This document shows, in pieces, positions 52,412 through 60,800 of a stretch of 64,000 nucleotides of DNA. This DNA comes from BPIH01 sp042408535. GTDB lineage: Bacteria; Chloroflexota; Limnocylindria; Limnocylindrales; CSP1-4. The position numbers were made by a program, and so were the translations under genes. A model generated the notes under the pieces. The model saw only the letters and a program-made list of their open reading frames with translations. It was not told where the DNA came from and made no database searches. The first letter of the stretch is position 1. The number at the start of each line of letters is the position of its first letter. The stretch covers positions 1 through 64,000 of the forward strand of contig JBHORA010000090.1 of assembly GCA_042408535.1 (NCBI GenBank), in the 5' to 3' direction.

Positions 52412-53653
52412 TCAGCGGCGCCCGAGAGCTGCCTCGACGAGGCTCAGGACCGTCGGCGCCACTGCCTCCCAGCTGAGCTCCCGACGAACCCTGGCTGCCA
52501 GCCGATAGCCGTCGTCGACGGCGAGCCGGCGACGGACGAGGCGGGCGACCGCCGCTGGTGACGCGTCCGGGGCGAACCGGACCGCCCCTTCGCCGGCCAG
52601 GGCTCGGAGGGTCGGAATGTCGGCACAGGCGATCGGCAGGCGGGCCACGGCGGCTTCGAGGATCGGCAGACCGAATCCCTCGTCTCGGCTCGGCAAGAAG
52701 AGGAGGTCGGCGATCCGGTAGAGGTCCCGGACGACGGCCGCCGCGGCAGCCCCCCGAACGAGCTCGGCGACGAAGACGACCCGCTCGCTGATCTCGAGCT
52801 CGGCAGCGAGCCGATGGAGGAAGCGCCGGTAGGCCCGTGCCGCTCCATCGTGCGGGTCGAGGGCACCGGTCACGACGAGGCGGACGGCGGGCTCGTCCGC
52901 GGCGAGCTCGGCGGCTACCCGAAGCCCGAGCTCGATGTTCTTCCGGGGCACGAGCCGGGAGGGGACGAGGAGGATGGGGGCCGCCCCCTGGAGGCCAGTC
53001 CGCTCGACGAGCTCCCGAGTCGCAGGGTGGAGCCGGAGGCTGGCGGCGACGTCGATGCCGTTCGGAACGACCGCGATCGAGGAGGCCGCGAGGCCGGTGA
53101 CCGCGGCGTACTGGTCCCGTCGGTGCGCCGACACGGCGACGACCATCGCCCCGGGCCACGCCCGGCGGACGATGTCCCACGGTGGACCCTCGTGGAGCTC
53201 GTCGGCTCGACCCGCCATCGCCGCCGCCACGTCGTGGATCCAGAGGATCCAGGCTCGGTCGCCGGCTGCCGCCAGGTCTCGGAGCGCCGCCGAGAGGGCC
53301 AGGTTGAAAGGGACGGCGGCGACGTTGTGGGCGACGACGAGGTCGACCTCGTCGAGGGCCGCTGCGAGCTCCCGACGCAGCTCCTCGACGAGCTCCGCGA
53401 ACCCGCGCGGCACCTGACCGGCAGCGAGCTCCCGGCGAGCAGCAGCGATCCGGCGGTGGCGGGTGTCGAGGAGGGGGATGCGGACGAGGGGCACGCCGAC
53501 GTCGCTTCGACGGCCCCGGCCGGCAACGACCCGGACATCGTAGCCCGCCCGAGCGAGGAGGCGGGCCTGGGCGCCGACGACCGTCTCGACGCCACCGACG
53601 ACGGGCGGGGCCGTGTAGTGGACGAGGGCGACCCGGGGTCGAAATCGGGGCAT
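52412..53653 (-). CDS. GT4-type glycosyltransferase
   Basis: Glycosyltransferase of 413 residues with GT-B fold. The N-terminal domain begins PRVALVHYTAPPVVGGVETVVGAQARLLARAGYDV, with the GGVE acceptor-side motif of family GT4, and holds HNVAAVPFNLALSAAL. The C-terminal donor domain has ILLVPSRLVPRKNIELGLRVAAEL and DLLFLPSRDEGFGLPILEAAVARLPIACADIPTLRALAGEGAVRFAP (the E-x7-E motif). It lies 15 bases upstream of another glycosyltransferase gene on the same strand. The two probably act on one surface glycan or glycolipid; the sugar is unknown. Confidence 0.93.
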   Translation of the reverse strand: MPRFRPRVALVHYTAPPVVGGVETVVGAQARLLARAGYDVRVVAGRGRRSDVGVPLVRIPLLDTRHRRIAAARRELAAGQVPRGFAELVEELRRELAAALDEVDLVVAHNVAAVPFNLALSAALRDLAAAGDRAWILWIHDVAAAMAGRADELHEGPPWDIVRRAWPGAMVVAVSAHRRDQYAAVTGLAASSIAVVPNGIDVAASLRLHPATRELVERTGLQGAAPILLVPSRLVPRKNIELGLRVAAELAADEPAVRLVVTGALDPHDGAARAYRRFLHRLAAELEISERVVFVAELVRGAAAAAVVRDLYRIADLLFLPSRDEGFGLPILEAAVARLPIACADIPTLRALAGEGAVRFAPDASPAAVARLVRRRLAVDDGYRLAARVRRELSWEAVAPTVLSLVEAALGRR

Positions 53654-53668
53654 GGCCTCCGTCGAGCC

Positions 53669-55207
53669 TCAGTCCGATGCTCCGAAGCACTCGACGAGGA
53701 GGGCGGCCAGGTGCCGCTCGAGGACGGCGTACGAGAAATGGCGGCGGCCGACCTCGTAGTTCCGGTCGGCCCAGGCCGCCGCCGTCGCCGGCTCGTCGAG
53801 GAGGCGCCGGGCCTGGTGGATCGTCGCCTCGTCGATGAACTCGTCGAACCAGACGACCCGGAAGCCGCGCGGCCGGAGATCGACCTCGTAGGTCGAGTAG
53901 TTGTTCACCAGGATCGGGCGGCGGTGGTAGACGGCCTCGAGGAAGGCATTCCCGAAGCCCTCGAAGACCGATGGGTAGGTGACGAAGTCGGCGGCCGCAT
54001 AGAACTCGGCGAGGCTGTAGCGGCCCTCGGGCGGCGAAGGCGCCCAGTTCGCCGCCCGCTCTCCGTTCATCATGGGCCCTCCGTCGGCGGTCGACGGGGC
54101 AGCGTTCGCGGCCCGCTCTCCGTTTGCGGCCGGAGCCCGGTCGTCGATCGGGGCACCGTTCCCTGCCGGCGCCCCCGTCGCTCGAGGTGACCGCGCCCCG
54201 TCCTCCGCCTCGTTCGCCCCAGGCTGCCCGTTCCTTCCGGGCTGCCCGGGCACGGCCGGACCGTTCTCAGCGACGAGGTCGGCGGCAAGGACGAGCGGCA
54301 CCCCGAGGAGGGCGGCGTAGTTGCGGATCCGACGCTCGTAGGCATCGCCTTCGTCACCCGAAGCGTGGGAGATGACGAGCATCGCCGGCCGCTCGAGCCG
54401 GCGGGCGAACTCGATGGCATGCTCGATCCCCTTCCGGGCCACGATCCGGGTCGGCTGGAGGACGAGGAGCTGGCCAGGACGAAGGCCGAGATCGGCCCGC
54501 AGGGCGGCCACCCGGGCTGGGCTCGGCGGCGAGGGAGGCCGCTCGAAGTCCATGACGTTCGGGATGACCCGGGGCGTCAGGCCGCGGCGCCAGGCGAGCT
54601 CGCGCGCCTGGAGCGAGTTGATGACGACGTGGCGGACGATCGGGTGGGCAGGCGGGAAGGCGGCGGCGATGATGTCCTCGACGCAGTTCACGAGGAACCG
54701 CTGCCGTTCCCAGGGCAGGTCGTGGTGGTGGGCGATCGTCGGCAGACCGGTCTCCGCGATGAGGTCGGAGATAGCGAGACCGAGCGGTAGGTTGAGGGGA
54801 ATGGCCGAGGCGTTCTCGACGACGAGGAGCTCGATCCCGAAGCGTCGGACGAAGCGGTGGAGGGCCGTCCGCAGGCGGGCCCGGAGGGAGTCGATGGCGG
54901 CCGACACCTCGGGCGCCCGAACGATCCCGACGGCGCCGCCCCCCTCGGCGCTTCGATCGCCGCCCCCACCCCGATCGGCAGCGTAGGCGGCGAAGACGGC
55001 TCGGGTAATGCCTTCGATCTCGGGGTGGCCGAAGAAGGCCTCCGGGACGACCTCGCTCACCGCGGCCGGACGGTCGGAGCGGCCCGCGAAGTAGAAGCAG
55101 GTATGGCCGAGACCTTCGAGAACGGTCGCCCACTTGGCGGTCTCCAGGGACACGCCGTCCGTTCCGGCGAAGCGGGTCGAGACGAAACCGATCCGTCGCC
55201 CGGTCAT
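53669..55207 (-). CDS. glycosyltransferase with a low-complexity insert in the donor domain
   Basis: GT-B protein of 512 residues. The N-terminus is RRIGFVSTRFAGTDGVSLETAKWATVLEGLGH, a GT4-like opening. The middle has LLVVENASAIPLNLPLGLAISDLI and HHHDLPWERQRFLVNCVEDIIAAAFP. The donor domain has LLVLQPTRIVARKGIEHAIEFARRL and, after about 70 residues rich in Asn, Gly, Pro and Ala (AENGPAVPGQPGRNGQPG, with two NGERAAN motifs), the end YSLAEFYAAADFVTYPSVFEGFGNAFLEAVYHRRPILVN. The insert would be a disordered loop within the fold. ATG 55207 is chosen; in-frame sequence upstream is noise. The gene stops 15 bases before the partner glycosyltransferase start. Confidence 0.88.
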   Translation of the reverse strand: MTGRRIGFVSTRFAGTDGVSLETAKWATVLEGLGHTCFYFAGRSDRPAAVSEVVPEAFFGHPEIEGITRAVFAAYAADRGGGGDRSAEGGGAVGIVRAPEVSAAIDSLRARLRTALHRFVRRFGIELLVVENASAIPLNLPLGLAISDLIAETGLPTIAHHHDLPWERQRFLVNCVEDIIAAAFPPAHPIVRHVVINSLQARELAWRRGLTPRVIPNVMDFERPPSPPSPARVAALRADLGLRPGQLLVLQPTRIVARKGIEHAIEFARRLERPAMLVISHASGDEGDAYERRIRNYAALLGVPLVLAADLVAENGPAVPGQPGRNGQPGANEAEDGARSPRATGAPAGNGAPIDDRAPAANGERAANAAPSTADGGPMMNGERAANWAPSPPEGRYSLAEFYAAADFVTYPSVFEGFGNAFLEAVYHRRPILVNNYSTYEVDLRPRGFRVVWFDEFIDEATIHQARRLLDEPATAAAWADRNYEVGRRHFSYAVLERHLAALLVECFGASD

Positions 55208-55676
55208 CGCTCCCGCGCCCGCCTTCCTGGCCGTCCCCTCATCTTCTCGCCTCCGCCACCGCACCTGGTCGTGCCGCCGACCCCGTCGGGCCCGCCTCGC
55301 TCCTGGTCGTGTCGTCGTGCCGCGGCTCTTTGTCCCAGACCGCTCCGCCCATGGCGAGAGGATGCCACGCACCGGGAACCAACGCGTTCCCGAGGCGAAG
55401 GGCAGCCCTCGAGCCCGAGCCGTGGCTGCGAGGAACGCGCCGGCCATGGCCCGAGGAGGAAGTGGCGCCCAGATGTGCACCCCGCTCACGGCCGAGGCGG
55501 ATGTGTGCGCCACGGCCACGAAATCGGCGAGGTGTCGACGGCGGGTCGGCGCCGCCCCCCGGAGACCCGCTCAGCCGCGCATCTCGACCGGCCCTCCCGA
55601 AGAGCCCTCCTGGGCACTCCCGCCTGGGCACTCCCGCCTGGGCACTCCCCGACGTCCAGCGCTAGAATGGCCGCCC
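55208..55676. other. 469-base divergent gap with a 14-bp minisatellite
   Basis: This lies between the glycosyltransferase (minus) and the zinc-ribbon protein (plus). Three perfect 14-base units (cctgggcactcccg at 55609-55622, 55623-55636 and 55637-55650, the last ending in c) lie next to a TAGAAT box at 55663-55668. No gene is supported; the frames are Arg/Pro noise. Confidence 0.6.
55663..55668 (+). promoter_or_regulatory. possible -10 box close to a GTG start
   Basis: TAGAAT lies 9 bases before the GTG at 55677, a spacing expected if transcription began at or next to the start codon (leaderless mRNA). No ribosome binding site precedes this GTG. No recognisable -35 is present because the upstream bases are minisatellite. 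Confidence 0.4.
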
Positions 55677-56156
55677 GTGGCCATCGCCGACACCCTCGCC
55701 CGCTTCTGGCAGGCGGTCCTCGACCTCACGAGTCAGCTCGTCATCCCCGACTGGGCAGCCGTCGTCGGGCTCCTCCCCGTCTTCCTCGTCCTCCTCGTCC
55801 TCGGCCCGCTCCTCACCCTTCTCGCCGGGATCTGGCTCGTCTACCTCGTCCGCCGACCGAAACCGGCCATCGAGGTCGACGACGGCCCATGGCCGCTGGA
55901 GGCAGGGCCAGGCGGTGCGCTCGAGCCGCCCCTCGCCCAACCGTACTGTCCGACCCATCGACTCGTCTTCCGGGCGGGGACCGAGAACTGCCCCCTGGAC
56001 GGAGCGGCGCTCCTCGTTCTGTGTCCAAAGTGCCGCCTCGCCCGGCCGGCGAGCGTGACCCGCTGCGGCAACTGCGGCCTCGTCGCCATCCCCGGTCGAG
56101 CGAGCCGGCCCCTCGTCCCGGCCAGCCGGCCGCCCGGTGGGGCTGCCGTCGCCTAG
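55677..56156 (+). CDS. membrane protein with C-terminal zinc ribbons
   Basis: Protein of 159 residues. One or two transmembrane segments (VVGLLPVFLVLLVLGPLLTLLAGIWLVYLV, about residues 28-57) are followed by a cytoplasmic tail with two CxxC-like pairs. The first is CPTHRLVF...CPLDG (Cys spaced for a looser knuckle) and the second is CPKCRLARP...CGNCG, a standard zinc ribbon. A Pro/Arg-rich end follows. The family is not known to me; similar anchored zinc-ribbon proteins act as adaptors or electron-transfer aids. The GTG 55677 frame is the only one giving these motifs. It is 52 bases before ccsA, so co-transcription with cytochrome maturation is likely. Confidence 0.75.
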   Translation: MAIADTLARFWQAVLDLTSQLVIPDWAAVVGLLPVFLVLLVLGPLLTLLAGIWLVYLVRRPKPAIEVDDGPWPLEAGPGGALEPPLAQPYCPTHRLVFRAGTENCPLDGAALLVLCPKCRLARPASVTRCGNCGLVAIPGRASRPLVPASRPPGGAAVA

Positions 56157-56208
56157 CGGCGCCGAGGACGGAACCAACGGCCATGGGCCTGCGTCCCGGA
56201 GGTCAACC

Positions 56209-57141
56209 ATGACGACGGCCGCTCAACTCTCGTTCTCCCTCGGAACCCTCGTCCTCCTCGTCGCCTTCGCCGCCCACGTCGGCCACGCCGTCCTCCTCGC
56301 GGCAGGACGAGGGCGGCTCGTTCCACTCGTCCGGAGCCCGAGCCCGAGCTTCGCCGGTGTCGTCAGCGGCACCCTCGCCACGACCCTGGGCGAGCCGACC
56401 GACGTCGCCGGGCGGCATCGATCGAACGCCCTCGAGCGGCCCGCCCTCCTCCTGGCGGCGATCGCCTTCGCCCTCCTCACCCTCGCCGTCCTCGGTCGAG
56501 CCGTCGCTGTCGGTCGGGGTCCATGGGGCAACCTCTTTGAGTTCAGCGTCGCCTTCGCCTGGTCGATCGTCGGCGGCTACCTCTGGCTGACGACCCGCTA
56601 CCCGATCCGATCCATCGGCTTCCTCCCCCTCGGGGTGGCGAGTGCGCTCGCCCTCTACGCGGCGAGCCTGCCGTCGGAGGTCCGACCGCTCCTGCCCGCC
56701 CTCAACAACGCCCCCCTGCTGACGATCCACGTCGGGATGGCCGTCCTGGCCTACGGGATCTTCGCCACCGCCTTCGCCGCCGGCGTCGGTTACCTCGTCC
56801 AGGGACCGAAGGATCGGATCGCCTGGCTCCCCTCGCACCGGACTCTCGACGAGGTCGCCTATCGGGCCGTCATCGTCGGCTTCCCGATCTTCGCCACGAT
56901 GATCATCCTCGGCTCCTGGTGGGCCTCGATCGCCTGGTCCCGGTACTGGGGCTGGGATCCGAAGGAGACGTCGGCCCTCGTGACCTGGCTGACCTATGCC
57001 GTCTACCTTCACGCCCGAAACCAGCGCCGGTGGGCCGGTCGCCCGGCCGCCCTCCTCCTCGTCGTCGGCTTCGTCATGGTCCTCGTCACCTACTCCGGCT
57101 CTCTCTGGTTCAGCGGGCTCCACGCCTACAGCGGCCTGTAG
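56209..57141 (+). CDS. ccsA: cytochrome c biogenesis protein CcsA/ResC type
   Basis: Integral membrane protein of 310 residues, the haem-handling subunit of system II cytochrome c maturation. It has about eight helices with the tryptophan-rich haem motif WGNLFEFSVAFAWSIVGGYLW and the family hallmark GSWWASIAWSRYWGWDPKETSALVTWLTYAVYLHAR (WGxWxWDPKE-like). Conserved His at TIHVGMAVLAYG and the last helix TYSGSLWFSGLHAY would ligate haem on the outer side. CcsB/ResB, the partner, is not in the window, so the complex is split. The ATG 56209 is preceded by CGGAGGTC. The stop codon touches the start of a minisatellite (57141-57215). Confidence 0.93.
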   Translation: MTTAAQLSFSLGTLVLLVAFAAHVGHAVLLAAGRGRLVPLVRSPSPSFAGVVSGTLATTLGEPTDVAGRHRSNALERPALLLAAIAFALLTLAVLGRAVAVGRGPWGNLFEFSVAFAWSIVGGYLWLTTRYPIRSIGFLPLGVASALALYAASLPSEVRPLLPALNNAPLLTIHVGMAVLAYGIFATAFAAGVGYLVQGPKDRIAWLPSHRTLDEVAYRAVIVGFPIFATMIILGSWWASIAWSRYWGWDPKETSALVTWLTYAVYLHARNQRRWAGRPAALLLVVGFVMVLVTYSGSLWFSGLHAYSGL

Positions 57142-57215
57142 GGCCGGGCGGGGTGCCGAGGGCCGGGCGGGTGCCGAAGGCCGGGCGGGGTGCCGAGGGC
57201 CGGGCGGGGTGCCGA
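57141..57215. repeat. 19-bp minisatellite starting at the ccsA stop codon
   Basis: Four units of gggccgggcggggtgccga or close variants (19, 18, 19, 19 bases) running directly from the ccsA stop codon. The rest of the gap to 57518 shows nothing recognisable. Confidence 0.9.
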
Positions 57216-57518
57216 AGCTCAAGCCCCAGCGGCCCACGTCCGGGAGGAGCAGCTCGCGGCGTCGTGAACCGGGCCCGACGAGCCCCCACCACCGCCCGCC
57301 GCCACCTGGGCCGACCACCAGCGCGCCGCCACCCTCCGGGCGGTCGATGGCCGGGGGTTCATCCGAACGCCCGTTCCAATCGCGGGCGCCGGTGGACGCC
57401 CGATTGGCCCGCGCCGGCCCTCGATCGGTCCCTCGCCACCGACTGTGGATGGGCCGCGGACGAGCGCCCTGGCGGCGTGGACAAGCCGCCCCCGACTGTG
57501 GATCGCCGGTGGATCGAA

Positions 57519-57603
57519 ACACGACATCTTGAGGTGCTTGGCCCGTTCGTACCACAAGATCTTGTGTTTTGGGCTTGACGGACGCCCGACTCGGGCGTAG
57601 GAT
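57519..57603 (+). promoter_or_regulatory. two NrdR boxes and promoter of the ribonucleotide reductase gene
   Basis: Box 2 is the perfect palindrome CACAAGATCTTGTG (57553-57566), matching NrdR boxes in Firmicutes and Actinobacteria. Box 1 (57519-57534, centre 33 bases upstream) agrees with box 2 at 11 of 16 positions, so both lie on the same helix face as expected for NrdR. Just downstream: TTGACG (57575-57580), 17-base spacer, TAGGAT (57598-57603), a good promoter. NrdR senses nucleotide state and represses RNR genes; this fits the next gene exactly. The start codon lies about 200 bases downstream in a long leader. Confidence 0.82.
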
Positions 57604-57803
57604 TCGGCACGCTCGAGGACGGCTCGCAAGGCCAGCCCAGAACCCTACTCCAGGCCCCCGAGAGCCGGTCCCGAGATCGGAGCGGACGGCTGCCGAACTG
57701 GACCCGGGCGCTCCGTCGTAGCTACATCCAGACCCGCCACCGCGGCCGGGTCGAGGGGGATTGGGCGCCGCCCCACCCGGGCGCCGAGCAGGAGAGCAGA
57801 CCG

Positions 57804-60800
57804 ATGGCCCGACTCGCAGAGGACGTCGTCTCCGTCACCGACGAGCAGACTGCCGCCGGCCGTGCCCATCGTCCGTCGGGCGGTCGCCGTCGCACCGCCA
57901 CCGGGAGCGGCCCCCTCGGCGGACCATACGGGGCCTCGTTCACCGGCCTCGGTACGCCCGGTCTTCGGCTCGAGCGGCGCTGGACCCGACCCGGCGTCCA
58001 CCCCTACGACGAGGTGACCTGGGAGCTCCGGACCGCCTCGATCACGAACGAATCGGGCAAGGTCGTCTTTGAGCAGCGCGACGTCGAGGTCCCCTCCTTC
58101 TGGAGCCAGCTGGCGACGAACGTCGTCGTCAGCAAGTACTTCCGCGGCCACATCGGGACCCCGGAACGGGAGCGGAGCGTCAAGCAGCTCATCGACCGCG
58201 TCGTGAACACGATCTGCGGCTGGGCCGAACAGCAGCACTACTTCGCCACCCCTGACGACCTCGAGACCTTCAGGGCCGAGCTCACCCACCTCCTCCTCCA
58301 CCAGAAGATGAGCTTCAACTCGCCCGTCTGGTTCAACGTTGGGATCGAGCCGAAGCCCCAGTGCTCGGCCTGCTTCATCAACTCGGTCGAGGACAACATG
58401 GGGAGCATCATGGACCTCGCCAAGACCGAGGCGATGCTCTTCAAGTACGGGTCGGGCGCGGGGGTGAACCTCTCCCCCATCCGGTCGAGCAAGGAACGGA
58501 TGTCGGGCGGCGGCATGGCCTCCGGGCCGGTCAGCTTCATGAAGGGCTACGACGCCTTCGCCGGGGTCATCAAGTCGGGCGGCAAGACCCGGCGAGCGGC
58601 GAAGATGGTCATCCTGAACGTCGACCACCCCGACATCCTCGACTTCATCGACTCGAAGGCGAACGAGGAGAAGAAGGCCTGGGCCCTCATCGAGGCCGGC
58701 TACGACCCGTCCTTCACCGGCGAGGCCTACGCGAGCGTCTTCTTCCAGAACGCGAACCACTCGGTTCGGGTGACCGACGAGTTCATGCGGGCCGTCGTCG
58801 AGGATCGGGAGTGGACGGTCCGGGCCGTGACGACGGGCGAGCCCCTCGCCACGTACCGGGCCCGCGAGATCTGGCGCCGGATGGCGGAGGCGGCCTGGCT
58901 GTGCGGTGATCCCGGCGTCCAGTACGACACGACGATCAACGACTGGCACACGTGCGCCAACACCGACCGGATCTACGCCAGCAACCCGTGCGTGACCGGG
59001 GACACCCTCGTCGCCACGGATCGAGGCTGGCGAACGATCGAATCCCTCGTCGGCGAGACCGTCGACGTCATCGGTCTCGACGGCCGGGCCCATCGGGTGA
59101 CGAGGGTCTTTCCCACCGGCCGCAAGCCCGTCTTCGAGCTCAAGACCCGCCTCGGCTATCGGGTCAAGATCACCGCCGACCACAAGGTCCGGACCGAGCG
59201 CGGCGACGTTCCGGTCAAGGATCTCCGCCCCGATGATGTCATCCTCCTCGAGCGTCCCGGGTTCGGCCGAACGAGCCTCTCGCCGAACCTCGCCGAGGCG
59301 ATCGGTCTCGCCGTCGGCGACGGCTGCCTGAGCTGGTCGGCCCCGAACGGTCGGCCGCAGCCGATGATCGCCATCACCATGGCCGCCGAGGAGGCGCCGA
59401 TCCTGGCCCGCGTCGCCGAGGAGATCAACGCCCAGAAGCGCCTTCTTCGCGCCGTCGGAGCCCCCGGCCGCGGCGACGCCGTCCACGTCACCGTCGCCGC
59501 CAGTGGCTCCCGTCTCGCCTTCGCCTCGCGACCCGTCGTCGAGCGTTTCATGGAGTACGCCGTCCTCGACGAAGGGGCCGAGCTCAAGCGCTTCAAGCCG
59601 GCCGTCTACGACCTCGATCGGCCGTCCCTGGCCGCCCTCCTCCGGGGTCTCTTCACCGCCGACGGGACCGTCGGCCGGAACCCGCGGAAGGGGGCCTACG
59701 TCGGCCTCGATTCGACGTCCCTCGAGCTCCTCGTCCAGGTCCAGCGGCTCCTGCTCGCCTTCGGCATCAAGGCCCGGATCTACGAGAACCGCCGCCGCGG
59801 GTCGTTCCGGTCGGTCCTTCCCGACGGTCGCGGCGGAGCGGCGACGTACCCCGTCAAGGAGGTCCACGCCCTTCGGATCAGCCGCGCCTCCCGGCTGACC
59901 TTCGAGCGGGAGATCGGGTTCGCCCCCGAAAGCCCGAAGGCCGCCGCCCTGCGATCGATCAACGCCGCGAGCGCTCCACGCCGGGACGCCCTGCGCGATC
60001 GGGTCGGCTCGGTTCGTCCCCTCGGCATCGAGCCGGTCTTCGACCTCACGGAGCCGGTGACGCACCACTTCGTGGCGAACGGCCTCGTCGTCCACAACTG
60101 CTCCGAGTTCATGTTCCTGAACGACACGGCGTGCTTCGCCCCCGAGACGCGGATCAGCACGCCCGATGGGCTCCGAACCGTGGAGGAGCTCTACCAGGCC
60201 CAGGAACGTGGCGAGCGGATCCTCATCACCACCGACCTCATGGGCGAGCACGACCATCGTCGCCTGACCGCCCATCGGCCTGCCATCGTGACCCGCGTCG
60301 GTGAACGGCCGGTCTTTCGGATGACCCTCAACGACGGGCGCTCGATCCGAACGACCGGCGACCATCGGTTCCTCACCGCCGACGGCGTCTGGAAGCGGCT
60401 CGACGAGCTCGTTCCGGGCAAGGATCGGATCGAGATCCGGCGCTCCGGGAACCCCGTCCGCTTCGAGTCGCCGGCGGCCGAGGTCCGGCGCTGGCAGATG
60501 CTCGGCTGGATGACGGGCGATGGCGTCTTCTCGAAGGGAACGGCCGCCCTCGTCTTCGGGCCCGGGGAGGCTGCCACCGCCGAGCTGCTGACGGAGGAAT
60601 TCAACCGCCTCCTCGACGAGGCCCACGAGCGGGCGGCCACCGCCGACGAGCTCGATCTCGCCCTCCGGCGCGGCGCGCTCCTGACGGCCGGCGGCGTCTT
60701 CCCGGCGGGTGGCAGCCACCGGTCCGCGAGCCCCACCGTGGCGCCGAACGGCGTCCGGCAGGTCGCTTCCAAGGCCCAGGCCCTCGTTCGGCTCCTCGAG

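Noticed and set aside
57604..57803. Adenosylcobalamin riboswitch in the nrdJ leader
   Set aside because: No B12-box-like conserved sequence or expected multi-stem layout was recognised in the 200-base leader; NrdR boxes explain regulation.
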